This document shows positions 57,601-61,480 of a DNA stretch of 64,000 bases, in pieces. Made by a program: the position numbers and the translations under genes. This DNA is from Scilla litardierei (lineage: Eukaryota > Streptophyta > Magnoliopsida > Asparagales > Asparagaceae). How positions within the stretch are numbered: position 1 is the first letter of the stretch; each line of letters starts with the position of its first letter. Where the stretch lies: the NCBI GenBank assembly GCA_030789695.1, contig CM061138.1, forward strand, positions 12,534,214 to 12,598,213, written 5' to 3'. The notes beneath the pieces are model-generated. The model ran no database searches and was not told the DNA's origin. It was given only the letters and a program-made list of their open reading frames with translations.

Positions 57601-57896
57601 TGATCATGGGTAAATTATCTAGCTCATCCAGTTGATCAACATGCCCATACCTTGCATATACAGTTATGTCTTCATTTTCGGTGCATTTTTTCAAACTTCT
57701 TTGCAGACTCACTTTACAAATTTTTTCAAACTTCTATGCAGACTCACTTTACAATCTTGCTTCTGCATGGGTTCATATTGGAGTTTTACGCTTCAGTTTA
57801 TTGCGGAACTCAGATGGTCCTGATCCGGCAATGAAGTATGCTCACAAGCACTCAATTATAACCGAACAGATGTCGTTACTTGAGCTTGAAATCAAG
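18556..57896 (+). CDS. MDN1: midasin (Rea1/MDN1), AAA+ ribosome-biogenesis ATPase, 5' 45 exons
   Basis: Midasin is a dynein-like, nuclear/nucleolar single-chain AAA+ ATPase that strips assembly factors (Rsa4 and Ytm1 in yeast) from pre-60S particles. I joined 45 exons by splice sites, unbroken phase and remembered plant midasin sequence, giving 3,291 codons without a stop. Walker A motifs lie near residues 348 (GPAGAGKT), 677 (GETGTGKT), 1085 (GPTSSGKT), 1413 (GETGGGKT), 1825 (GSPGVGKT) and 2135 (GPPSSGKT): all six AAA+ modules. The linker starts after about residue 2400. The start is the ATG at 18556 (MSFDGSF). Plant midasins are about 5,400 residues, so the linker end, acidic region and MIDAS domain lie beyond the window. 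Introns 2, 3, 6, 17, 21, 24, 38, 41 and 43 (0.3-0.8 kb) hold nothing but small repeats. An extra small exon between exons 3 and 4 cannot be excluded. Confidence 0.93.
18740..19044 (+). CDS. MDN1: MDN1 exon 2
   Basis: Residues 36-137 of the N-terminal domain, with the conserved run [19 protein letters not shown]. Acceptor CACAG|GGC, donor GAG|GTAATT. The following intron carries a 39-bp tandem duplication (19290-19367). Confidence 0.9.
19290..19367 (+). repeat. 39-bp tandem duplication in intron 2
   Basis: TATCTCATGTAAAATGTACG and its continuation to GTCTGGC occur twice back to back (19290-19328 and 19329-19367) with a few differences. Confidence 0.8.
19434..19497 (+). CDS. MDN1: MDN1 exon 3
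   Basis: Residues 137-158, including [11 protein letters not shown], conserved in plant midasins. Acceptor TTTCAG, donor AAG|GTTTGC. Confidence 0.8.
19846..20120 (+). CDS. MDN1: MDN1 exon 4
   Basis: Residues 159-250, with [10 protein letters not shown] typical of the N-terminal domain. Acceptor CCCAG|GAT, donor CCG|GTTAGT. Confidence 0.88.
20210..20395 (+). CDS. MDN1: MDN1 exon 5
   Basis: Residues 250-312. It opens with [17 protein letters not shown], matching the family, then a variable polar stretch. Confidence 0.88.
20491..20660 (+). CDS. MDN1: MDN1 exon 6, AAA1 Walker A
   Basis: Residues 312-369. Contains [17 protein letters not shown], the Walker A of AAA1. Acceptor ATGCAG, donor AAG|GTAAGA. 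Confidence 0.93.
21454..21563 (+). CDS. MDN1: MDN1 exon 7
   Basis: Residues 369-405 of AAA1 ([19 protein letters not shown]). Acceptor TTCAG|TT, donor CAG|GTATGG. Confidence 0.92.
21636..21755 (+). CDS. MDN1: MDN1 exon 8, AAA1 Walker B
   Basis: Residues 406-445 with the AAA1 Walker B region [16 protein letters not shown]. The acidic pair is E-D rather than the usual D-E. Confidence 0.92.
21849..22340 (-). mobile_element. Helitron-like element, family A copy 1
   Basis: Read on the minus strand, the 3' end is a short hairpin (GTGCGCTGTGTGCAT) followed by GGATTATTTCTAG and a host T, the hairpin-plus-CTRR end of Helitrons. The body includes a 30-base G-rich run and the palindromic CCCATGTGGCAC/CATGGGACAAAG section near 22240-22300. 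The 5' end is not precisely set. No coding sequence. Confidence 0.6.
22372..22825 (-). mobile_element. Helitron-like element, family A copy 2
   Basis: A head-to-tail relative of copy 1: CTAGCACAGAGTGTACGG at the left, the same GGTTTAAAGCGCAAAA-type middle, and the same CATGGGACAAAGGTGCCACATGGG-type right part. Its terminal hairpin is shortened. Confidence 0.55.
22836..23520 (-). mobile_element. Helitron-like element, family B, minus strand
   Basis: On the minus strand the 3' end reads as hairpin CCGTTCCC-TTT-GGGCACGG then GTTATGACTAA|T, fitting a Helitron CTRR end. The body is the reverse complement of the GGAACTAAATTTTGG-type repeats in intron 9. It is non-coding. Confidence 0.6.
24422..24500 (+). 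CDS. MDN1: MDN1 exon 9
   Basis: Residues 446-472 ([13 protein letters not shown]), AAA1 after Walker B. Acceptor TTTGCAG, donor AAG|GTCTGA. Confidence 0.88.
24807..25297 (+). mobile_element. Helitron-like element, family B copy in intron 9 (first)
   Basis: The left part (GATGTTTTTGAAAGGGATTG, GACGGTTGAGATTGAATC) matches the repeats at 17585 and 42228. The body is runs of GGAACTAAATTTTGG. The 3' end has hairpin CGTGACC-TAT-GGTCATG then GGGTTAAGACTAG|T. Confidence 0.6.
25307..26214 (+). mobile_element. Helitron-like element, family B copy in intron 9 (second)
   Basis: Same family as 24807-25297, ending CACGGGTTATGACTAG|T. It contains an internal duplication: the stretch starting TTGACTTGAACAAAGAGATG (about 25332) recurs from about 25676. 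Non-coding. Confidence 0.6.
26635..26757 (+). CDS. MDN1: MDN1 exon 10
   Basis: Residues 472-513 ([23 protein letters not shown]), matching the AAA1 lid region. Acceptor TATTAG, donor TAG|GTAAGG. Confidence 0.85.
26868..26967 (+). CDS. MDN1: MDN1 exon 11
   Basis: Residues 513-546, ending at the conserved SIR|DLLKWC junction. Acceptor ATCCAG, donor AAG|GTATTA. Confidence 0.85.
27045..27141 (+). CDS. MDN1: MDN1 exon 12
   Basis: Residues 546-578 ([18 protein letters not shown]), the end of AAA1. Acceptor AGTAG|G, donor GAG|GTTTGT. Confidence 0.88.
27239..27373 (+). CDS. MDN1: MDN1 exon 13
   Basis: Residues 579-623 ([17 protein letters not shown]), between AAA1 and AAA2. Acceptor CAACAG, donor CAG|GTTAGT. 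Confidence 0.88.
27461..27517 (+). CDS. MDN1: MDN1 exon 14
   Basis: Residues 624-642, including LQVGRVTLQ. Short exon; the donor CAC|GTGCGT is weak but keeps phase with exon 15. Confidence 0.75.
27602..27778 (+). CDS. MDN1: MDN1 exon 15, AAA2 Walker A
   Basis: Residues 643-701 with [20 protein letters not shown], the AAA2 Walker A. Acceptor TGGCAG, donor ATG|GTATAT. Confidence 0.93.
27779..29654 (+). other. MDN1 intron 15
   Basis: A 1.9-kb AT-rich intron. No element with clear ends was found. GTTCTAAT/AGAACTAGAACC-type runs near 27940 and 28700-28850 hint at an old insertion but do not form convincing inverted repeats. Confidence 0.6.
29655..29780 (+). CDS. MDN1: MDN1 exon 16
   Basis: Residues 702-743 ([17 protein letters not shown]), directly after AAA2 Walker A in the family. 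Acceptor GACAG, donor AAG|GTACAG. Confidence 0.92.
29855..31627 (+). CDS. MDN1: MDN1 exon 17, AAA2 Walker B to AAA3
   Basis: The largest exon, residues 744-1334. It holds the AAA2 Walker B ([11 protein letters not shown]), the AAA2 sensor region ([17 protein letters not shown]), the AAA3 Walker A ([12 protein letters not shown], about 1085), Walker B ([19 protein letters not shown]) and sensor run ([23 protein letters not shown]). It ends GAG|GTACAC; the open frame continues into the intron but family similarity stops there. Confidence 0.95.
32130..32281 (+). CDS. MDN1: MDN1 exon 18
   Basis: Residues 1335-1385, the poorly conserved stretch before AAA4. Acceptor CTGCAG and donor GAA|GTTAGT keep phase. 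A smaller exon starting at an internal acceptor (about 32215) is an alternative. Confidence 0.65.
32360..32555 (+). CDS. MDN1: MDN1 exon 19, AAA4 Walker A
   Basis: Residues 1385-1450 ([15 protein letters not shown], then [15 protein letters not shown], ending [11 protein letters not shown]). Acceptor TTGCAG, donor GGG|GTAGGT. Confidence 0.93.
32691..32795 (+). CDS. MDN1: MDN1 exon 20
   Basis: Residues 1451-1485, starting [11 protein letters not shown] as in other plant midasins. Acceptor TGTAG, donor TTT|GTATGT. Confidence 0.85.
32899..33192 (+). CDS. MDN1: MDN1 exon 21, AAA4 Walker B
   Basis: Residues 1486-1583. Contains [13 protein letters not shown] and the Walker B run [19 protein letters not shown]. 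Acceptor TTGCAG, donor CTG|GTGGGT. Confidence 0.93.
33961..34154 (+). CDS. MDN1: MDN1 exon 22
   Basis: Residues 1584-1648, with the AAA4 sensor/arginine region [20 protein letters not shown]. Acceptor TTACAG, donor ACG|GTACGT. Confidence 0.93.
34307..34361 (+). CDS. MDN1: MDN1 exon 23
   Basis: Residues 1648-1666 ([10 protein letters not shown]), followed by a donor (CAA|GTACGT) that opens the 10.9-kb intron 23. Confidence 0.85.
34661..35011 (-). repeat. 3' LTR of intron 23 gypsy element (minus strand)
   Basis: TGATACGAATCAGAATAAAA to GATGACATCATCA in + orientation. The pol stop codon (TAA, minus strand, 35012-35014) abuts it. Confidence 0.88.
35012..38300 (-). pseudogene. gypsy pol: RT, RNase H, integrase, chromodomain (decayed)
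   Basis: Minus-strand fragments in order. RT has [20 protein letters not shown] (about 38210) and [11 protein letters not shown] (about 37870), with the catalytic DD retained. The hAT MITE interrupts the codons for KVEY|LGHV at 37748/37103. RNase H traces lie at about 36860-36560, an integrase zinc-finger trace CDICQRHK at about 36120, and an integrase core start [20 protein letters not shown] at 36035. The chromodomain-like end (35012-35398) reads [19 protein letters not shown] and [14 protein letters not shown]. Stops and frameshifts are frequent. Confidence 0.85.
37104..37747. mobile_element. 644-bp hAT-type MITE nested in gypsy RT
   Basis: An 8-bp target duplication AGTACTCC (37096-37103 and 37748-37755) flanks ends that form an imperfect inverted repeat (CAAAGTTTTAAAACGCG against CAATGTTTTGAAAGGCG, 14 of 17). 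Subterminal GAGGCGTAAGCCTT-type motifs are repeated near both ends. The centre is AT-rich and non-coding. Removing one duplication and the element restores a continuous RT frame, confirming the borders. Confidence 0.9.
38844..39050 (-). pseudogene. gypsy protease region, active site lost
   Basis: Minus-strand reading [14 protein letters not shown] aligns with the family pattern in which D-S-G-A-T precedes HNFIS. Here it is D-N-E-V-I, so the catalytic DSG/DTG signature is gone. Confidence 0.7.
39060..40142 (-). pseudogene. gypsy gag of intron 23 element
   Basis: Minus-strand gag fragments: an N-terminal part (from about 40142), a capsid-like part ([13 protein letters not shown] about 39740, KSYFEV) and a zinc-knuckle remnant ([12 protein letters not shown], about 39110) in which the pattern CxxC...H is incomplete. 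Frameshifts and stops separate the pieces. Confidence 0.75.
40143..40734 (-). other. 5' leader region of intron 23 gypsy element
   Basis: GC-richer sequence between the gag start and the primer-binding site. Repeated GGCCTGTGCT/GCTTGCCTGTGCTCGG-like words near 40160-40260. No gene. Confidence 0.5.
40735..40746 (-). promoter_or_regulatory. primer-binding site (tRNA-Met type)
   Basis: The minus strand reads TGGTATCAGAGC, three bases from the LTR edge; it is the usual plant initiator-tRNA-Met complement. Confidence 0.9.
40750..41098 (-). repeat. 5' LTR of intron 23 gypsy element (minus strand)
   Basis: 349 bp, clearly homologous to 34661-35011 but with many substitutions and small gaps, so the insertion is much older than the GC-rich gypsy at 6648. 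Confidence 0.88.
42228..42990 (+). mobile_element. Helitron-like repeat, relative of 17585-18295
   Basis: Left part GCTGACTAGGACAAACAGG, then runs of GGGGAAATGAAAGTTTCTGG, a junction GCTGCAGATCGAATAAT, then repeated TTTACGCTAATTTGTTGTTC units. The right end has a perfect short hairpin GTGCC-CGCT-GGCAC at about 42990-43003 but lacks the CTAGT that follows it in relatives. Confidence 0.6.
43935..44070. repeat. TATG/TG microsatellite
   Basis: Alternating GTGTGTATATGTGTGTATG-type sequence inside intron 23, directly left of a Helitron-like end. Confidence 0.85.
44079..44140 (-). mobile_element. isolated Helitron-like 3' end
   Basis: The minus strand reads CCCGTGCAC-TTT-GTGCATGGG (hairpin) then TTATTTCTAG|T. 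The body beyond about 60 bp is not shared with the other family copies, so this is a fragment. Confidence 0.6.
45247..45397 (+). CDS. MDN1: MDN1 exon 24
   Basis: Residues 1667-1717 ([36 protein letters not shown]), the end of AAA4. Acceptor AATAG, donor TGG|GTATTT. Confidence 0.92.
46187..46260 (+). CDS. MDN1: MDN1 exon 25
   Basis: Residues 1717-1741 ([12 protein letters not shown]). Acceptor GTGCAG, donor AAG|GTTATA. Confidence 0.85.
46859..46997 (+). CDS. MDN1: MDN1 exon 26
   Basis: Residues 1742-1788 ([24 protein letters not shown]), preceding AAA5. Acceptor AACAG, donor AAG|GTAGTC. Confidence 0.9.
47142..47773 (+). repeat. 316-bp tandem duplication in intron 26
   Basis: 47142-47457 and 47458-47773 are two nearly identical head-to-tail copies, both starting TTAAAGATTTTACTTC and ending CCTATCATTTTT. 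Offsets of several internal words are all 316 bases. The remainder of the intron (46998-48257) has nothing recognisable. Confidence 0.95.
48258..48356 (+). CDS. MDN1: MDN1 exon 27
   Basis: Residues 1788-1821 ([21 protein letters not shown]). Acceptor CTTTAG, donor CTG|GTATGC. Confidence 0.92.
48445..48545 (+). CDS. MDN1: MDN1 exon 28, AAA5 Walker A
   Basis: Residues 1821-1854 with [14 protein letters not shown], then VVRINLSEQ. Acceptor TTTCAG, donor CAG|GTCATA. Confidence 0.94.
48640..48729 (+). CDS. MDN1: MDN1 exon 29
   Basis: Residues 1855-1884 ([27 protein letters not shown]). Acceptor CCCAG, donor CAG|GTTGAG. Confidence 0.93.
48815..48880 (+). CDS. MDN1: MDN1 exon 30, AAA5 Walker B, GC donor
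   Basis: Residues 1885-1906 ([18 protein letters not shown]). The family continues directly with [10 protein letters not shown], which begins exon 31. The only junction giving this is GAG|GCATCT, so intron 30 (48881-48972, 92 nt) appears to be a GC-AG intron. Confidence 0.88.
48973..49137 (+). CDS. MDN1: MDN1 exon 31
   Basis: Residues 1907-1961 ([38 protein letters not shown]), the AAA5 sensor region. Acceptor TTGCAG, donor AAG|GTTGGC. Confidence 0.94.
49254..49461 (+). CDS. MDN1: MDN1 exon 32
   Basis: Residues 1962-2031 ([29 protein letters not shown]), the AAA5 lid. Acceptor TCCAG, donor AGG|GTACAG. Confidence 0.92.
49623..50515 (+). CDS. MDN1: MDN1 exon 33, AAA6
   Basis: Residues 2031-2328. 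Contains [14 protein letters not shown], the AAA6 Walker [20 protein letters not shown] (about 2135) and a Walker-B-like [13 protein letters not shown] in which the catalytic Glu is replaced by Asn. Donor ACG|GTTTGT. Confidence 0.94.
50640..52127 (+). CDS. MDN1: MDN1 exon 34, end of AAA6 and linker start
   Basis: Residues 2329-2824. Begins [10 protein letters not shown], includes [16 protein letters not shown] and [16 protein letters not shown], then the weakly conserved linker. Acceptor TTGCAG, donor CTG|GTAAGT. Confidence 0.94.
52210..52390 (+). CDS. MDN1: MDN1 exon 35
   Basis: Residues 2825-2885 of the linker ([20 protein letters not shown]). Acceptor ATGCAG, donor GGG|GTATGG. Confidence 0.88.
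52477..52542 (+). CDS. MDN1: MDN1 exon 36
   Basis: Residues 2885-2907 of the linker, small exon ([19 protein letters not shown]). Acceptor TTTAG, donor AAG|GTAACT. Confidence 0.75.
52543..54879 (+). other. MDN1 intron 36 (2.3 kb)
   Basis: AT-rich. A 27-bp tandem duplication (AATCTAATAATGCCTTAAATG twice, about 52751-52801). Otherwise no element with recognisable ends. Confidence 0.65.
54880..54962 (+). CDS. MDN1: MDN1 exon 37
   Basis: Residues 2907-2934 of the linker ([14 protein letters not shown]). Acceptor AATTAG, donor CAG|GTTCAT. Confidence 0.8.
55052..55312 (+). CDS. MDN1: MDN1 exon 38
   Basis: Residues 2935-3021 of the linker ([20 protein letters not shown]). Acceptor TTTCAG, donor CAG|GTTGGT. 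Confidence 0.88.
55923..56058 (+). CDS. MDN1: MDN1 exon 39
   Basis: Residues 3022-3067 ([23 protein letters not shown]). I chose donor CTG|GTCTGT at 56059 over an earlier GT at 56049 because only it keeps the next exon in the conserved frame. Confidence 0.8.
56161..56246 (+). CDS. MDN1: MDN1 exon 40
   Basis: Residues 3067-3095 ([16 protein letters not shown]), aligned with the EIWYWWHSVLW-type run of other plants. Acceptor GGCAG, donor CAG|GTATCA. Confidence 0.85.
56324..56400 (+). CDS. MDN1: MDN1 exon 41
   Basis: Residues 3096-3121 of the linker. Acceptor CTACAG, donor TCT|GTGAGT. Confidence 0.8.
56715..56856 (+). CDS. MDN1: MDN1 exon 42
   Basis: Residues 3121-3168 ([20 protein letters not shown]). 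Acceptor TCCAG, donor CAG|GTAATC. Confidence 0.88.
56944..57033 (+). CDS. MDN1: MDN1 exon 43
   Basis: Residues 3169-3198 ([19 protein letters not shown]). Acceptor CAACAG, donor TCT|GTAAGT. Confidence 0.88.
57436..57559 (+). CDS. MDN1: MDN1 exon 44
   Basis: Residues 3199-3240 ([20 protein letters not shown]). Acceptor TGCAG, donor GTG|GTATGC. Confidence 0.87.
57742..57896 (+). CDS. MDN1: MDN1 exon 45 (last in window)
   Basis: Residues 3240-3291 ([36 protein letters not shown]). Acceptor ATGCAG; a duplicated decoy acceptor lies 36 bases upstream. Donor AAG|GTAGTT opens intron 45, which is not closed within the window. Confidence 0.88.
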
Positions 57897-58559
57897 GTAG
57901 TTTTGGATTGAGTTTCCTTGCTTGCTTTGTGGGTTTATTCTCCCAAGAAGTTCACATCCACATTTTAAACTATACTTGTGTAGTAGGACCTCTAAATGTG
58001 CGTTACTAGTGGGCTACTGTGTTTGAACTTTATAAAGTTATTTCTCATGGTTGATAGCAGTATTGTCATGGTTTTGACCATGGGAATATATCCTACTTAA
58101 CAAGTTTATACCACCAAACAAATTCATAGTTAGCATCCATGTTGTCATTAAATATCTGCATCTGATAATGATACCATTATCTGATTTGGAGCTCAGTTCT
58201 TCCAACTTATTCATCTATCTTATATCCTTCACCCACTGTTTCCATCTTCTGTATTGCTTTGTCTTCTTATTCAAGAGAAGTTTTTCTGTTCTAACCTAGG
58301 AATCAGCAGTGAAACTCATTTATCCCCAGATACGAATTTTAAATTTCAGTATTGTGAATTTTGTAAGGGAACAAGAACAAAATATGTGATATGTGATTCT
58401 TGGCCAAGTTGTGAGAAGAAACGAGCTAGTAGCATGAATTGATGGTGAAGAGATACATCATAGTATCAATTTCTTATTTAGGCTCAATTATTCATCTAGA
58501 TGAAAATTTTGAGAAGGATGCAGCATATAGAATTAATGCACATGATGGTTAAAGTGGAA

Positions 58560-58960
58560 AAGTGCTTCTGGGGTTTTATGTGCTCCTACAGTACCTATGA
58601 TGTTAAAGGGAAAAATTTATGTGCTTTAGGACCAATGATGATGTCTGGGTCAAAATGTAGGGCAGCTGAGAAACAACATATTCTGAAAAAAGGGGTCTAG
58701 CAGAAATCGCAGTGCTAAGATGGATGCATAACAATACTCTTAGAGCTAGGATAAGAAACAACTGCGCCTGTTAGTGGTTACAGGTTGGCCCTATCGATGA
58801 TTACATAAAAAGAGTAAGTTGAGATCATATGGGCATGTCCAACAAGGGCCCGATAAGCGATCTGTTAACGTGGAAACGAATGGCTTAGAGTTAATTGAGT
58901 AATGAGGAGTAGCGGGATGTGTAAATGAACTTGAGTGGCGGAACCCTTGGATGAGCAGAA
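58560..58960 (+). pseudogene. LINE reverse-transcriptase C-terminal remnant
   Basis: Translation with stops and a frame change gives EIAVLRWMHNNTLRARIRNN, VGPIDDYIK and GHVQQGPD, closely following the tail of plant L1-type LINE ORF2 (MRMLRWM..., RIRNE, VAPI..K, GHV.RRP). No 3' tail or target duplication was recognised. Confidence 0.75.
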
Positions 58961-59346
58961 TGGGAGAAAATGATTCATGTAATATGCCTCAAAAAATTTG
59001 GCATCACGTTTTTGTTCTTTTTCTTGTTGTTATAGCAGCTTAACGTTATTGCTATATATGCTCACCAAATTAATTAGTGTTTTACTTGAAATATGTTATG
59101 TTGAAAATGACCTTGCAAAAATTCCCTAAGTTAGACTCCGTACTTATCATGTCACCATAATCATAGGCCGATCTCATACACCGAGTTCAGTCTCACATAC
59201 GGAGTTTTTTGCTTTTCATCCTAGCATCGCTCAAACAATATCTTATTAGCATTACATTGGAGCATATTGATCATTTTATATGTTGGTGATGGAAGCATAT
59301 TTGGTTAAATATTATACACAAGTCCATTTTTGTAGAGAGTACTAGA

Positions 59347-59560
59347 AATAACCCATGCACATAGTGCACGGACACCCAAAAAACCCCCACACAACCATGA
59401 CGCGAGCCCCACAGTGGTTCCGCTGGGTGCAAAACTGGGTGCAAATGGGAAGAGTTGGTGTGAGTGGGTATAGTCTTAGGGTTTTGTGGGGTTTGGGGTT
59501 TTTTGATTGGGGGTCGGTTTTTGAGTTTTTTATTTTTGGGGTTGGGGGGTGATGGTGTGG
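59347..59560 (-). mobile_element. Helitron-like 3' end and adjoining sequence
   Basis: The minus strand ends CCGTGCACTATGTGCATGGG then TTATTTCTAG|T, nearly identical to the end at 44079. The adjoining body (G/T-rich, GGGGTTTGGGGTTTT) is different; the right boundary is unknown. Confidence 0.5.
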
Positions 59561-59900
59561 AAGTTGGCCCGATTCGATGATTAAAGGAGCATTGGTTGAA
59601 CAGACGAGTCATCGTGTTTCGAGATAACTTTGCTGTACGCGGGTCCGACCTATCTGACTCTGCACAAGTCAGATACGAGGATGTCGAGCTATTGGTCATC
59701 TACAGTGCAGTTGGTGATTGGTCGTCAGCTCGGTTGACGTCCATGTGCTGATGGTCGGCTGTTTGGCATTAGGCCGTTCGGTCATTCAATGGCTCAATGG
59801 TCGGCAGCTCTGAGTTCGAGCTATCGGATAGCTCGAATGCTCGGCTTAGCGCTTTGGTCGTTCGGTACAGAAAGAAGATCGGTCAGTCGAAGGAGCCTAT

Positions 59901-60307
59901 TGTGATACGACCCACTAGGATGCGGTGGAGGCCCACTAGGGTGTGATTGGATAGAATGCCGTTAAAGTCAGGATTCTTATCGTTTGGAATTATTAGCCAA
60001 TGATGACCTATTGTAACCTAGGGCTATATATAGATGGTCTTAGGCTAGGGTATCTAAGTGGAGCACATTGTGAGAATTAGAGCCGCCATTGAGAGATTGT
60101 ATTGTGAGCTTTTGGAGAGATCTTGTGTGCTTCTTCTTCCCCTGTGAAGAGAAGATTTGTTTTGTTCTCTCATTTCGTAATAAAGTTCGTTGGTGTTCCC
60201 TGTTGGCCGTTCAATGGCGTAAAAGCAATTCTCTAGTGATCTACTTGTTTGGTTGCTCATCCTAGTTTCGGGGTTCTTCGGTGATTTTCTTCTGCGGGTG
60301 CACAACA
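59901..60307 (+). repeat. 5' LTR of copia element
   Basis: 407 bp from TGTGATACGACCC to GTGCACAACA. TATA-like CTATATATAG at about 60023. The 3' partner is not in the window, so the left border is inferred from the TG...CA rule. Confidence 0.7.
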
Positions 60308-60310
60308 ATT

Positions 60311-60322
60311 TGGTACCAGAGC
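60311..60322 (+). promoter_or_regulatory. copia primer-binding site
   Basis: TGGTACCAGAGC, one mismatch from the usual plant initiator-tRNA-Met complement TGGTATCAGAGC, starting three bases after the LTR. Confidence 0.85.
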
Positions 60323-60341
60323 TTGACGATTCCGAAGATCA

Positions 60342-60660
60342 ATGGATGAGACGAAGATGAGCAGCGACGACGATGCCAGTTCCTCAAAGGCGTTGACTTC
60401 TGGGTATTCTTCAATGGCTAGGACTATCGTGTCCAACACGAAGTACGAATCACAAATTTTTAACGAAATAAAATGGTTTAAACTTTAATGGCCGTTGTGC
60501 CATATCTTTATTAAAATATAGAGATTTGATAATTTGCGCAGTAGGGTGGCATGCCAAGGAAACTTGGCTTCTTAACGAGGTGACTTCTTTTATCAATTTT
60601 GGAGTAGCAGTGATGCTTATGCCCTCACTCGCAGTCATTCATGTAAGGTTTATTTACTTT

Positions 60661-60695
<35 letters not shown>

Positions 60696-61480
60696 TTAAT
60701 GTTGAAAAGGTGGCACCTGATCTAATAGATCAAATTCAGTATGTAAAGATGCAAAGTTTTGGATGTCTTGAACCAATTTGGTCAAGATATCGTGTTAGAC
60801 GAGAAGCCGTTGTGCATGTCCGATCTAGAGTGAAAAACTCTTAATCGAAATGCATGTGGTAATATCCAACTGTATCTGTCGAAGGAGAAGAAATACCCAT
60901 TCGTGGAGACAAGTGTATTGAAAGGAGCTCGATGACAAGTACATGAAGAACCTACTACACTTGAAGAAGTTTTTCAGGTTGAAATTGACCGAGGGGGTTT
61001 CTATAGAGGAACACCTCGATTACTACTACAAGCTTCTCACCGATCTAAGGAACATGGACATGAAGGTCGATGAAGACAAAGCGATGATTCTCCTCAACTC
61101 TCTGCCCATTGAGTAGAAGTGTCCAACGCTTTGACGACAAAGCGATCACTTTTGAAGAAGTGTCCAACGCTCTGATGAGTTCAGAAGAACGATGTGGGCA
61201 CGTCGAGTCGAGCTAGCGACGCTTTTATGGTGGTGACAGGTCGTAGTGCAGGGAAGGGTAAAGCTCGGCGGGGGTATTTCTGATCCAAGTCTAGAGGCAA
61301 GAGCAGAGCCCCACTTTGTAAGGAGATCGGTAAGGACCAATGTGCTTTCTGCAGAGAAAGAGGACATTGGGTCAGAGATTGTCCGAAGGCAACTGCCAAC
61401 TTCGTTAATTGTATTGAGGTCGAGGAATGGGTACTGGTCGGTGCTTCAGAGGACGTGAAGTTAGATTGTTGGGTACTCGA
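60342..61480 (+). pseudogene. copia gag, interrupted
   Basis: The start MDETKMSSDDD at 60342 reads to SNTKYE at about 60447. About 300 bp of unrelated AT-rich sequence (including an AT microsatellite) follow before gag resumes at about 60745 (CKVLDVLNQFGQDIVLDEKP). Later conserved pieces are LTDLRNMDMKVDEDKAMILL and a CCHC knuckle CAFCREREHWVRDC (about 61340-61381). Confidence 0.8.
60663..60692. repeat. (AT)n microsatellite
   Basis: About 15 uninterrupted AT dinucleotides within the sequence that interrupts the copia gag. Confidence 0.95.

Noticed and set aside
58254..58442. Short open frame with two Cys pairs (YCEFCKG, SWPSC)
   Set aside because: Single short frame in an intron with no splice context or family match.
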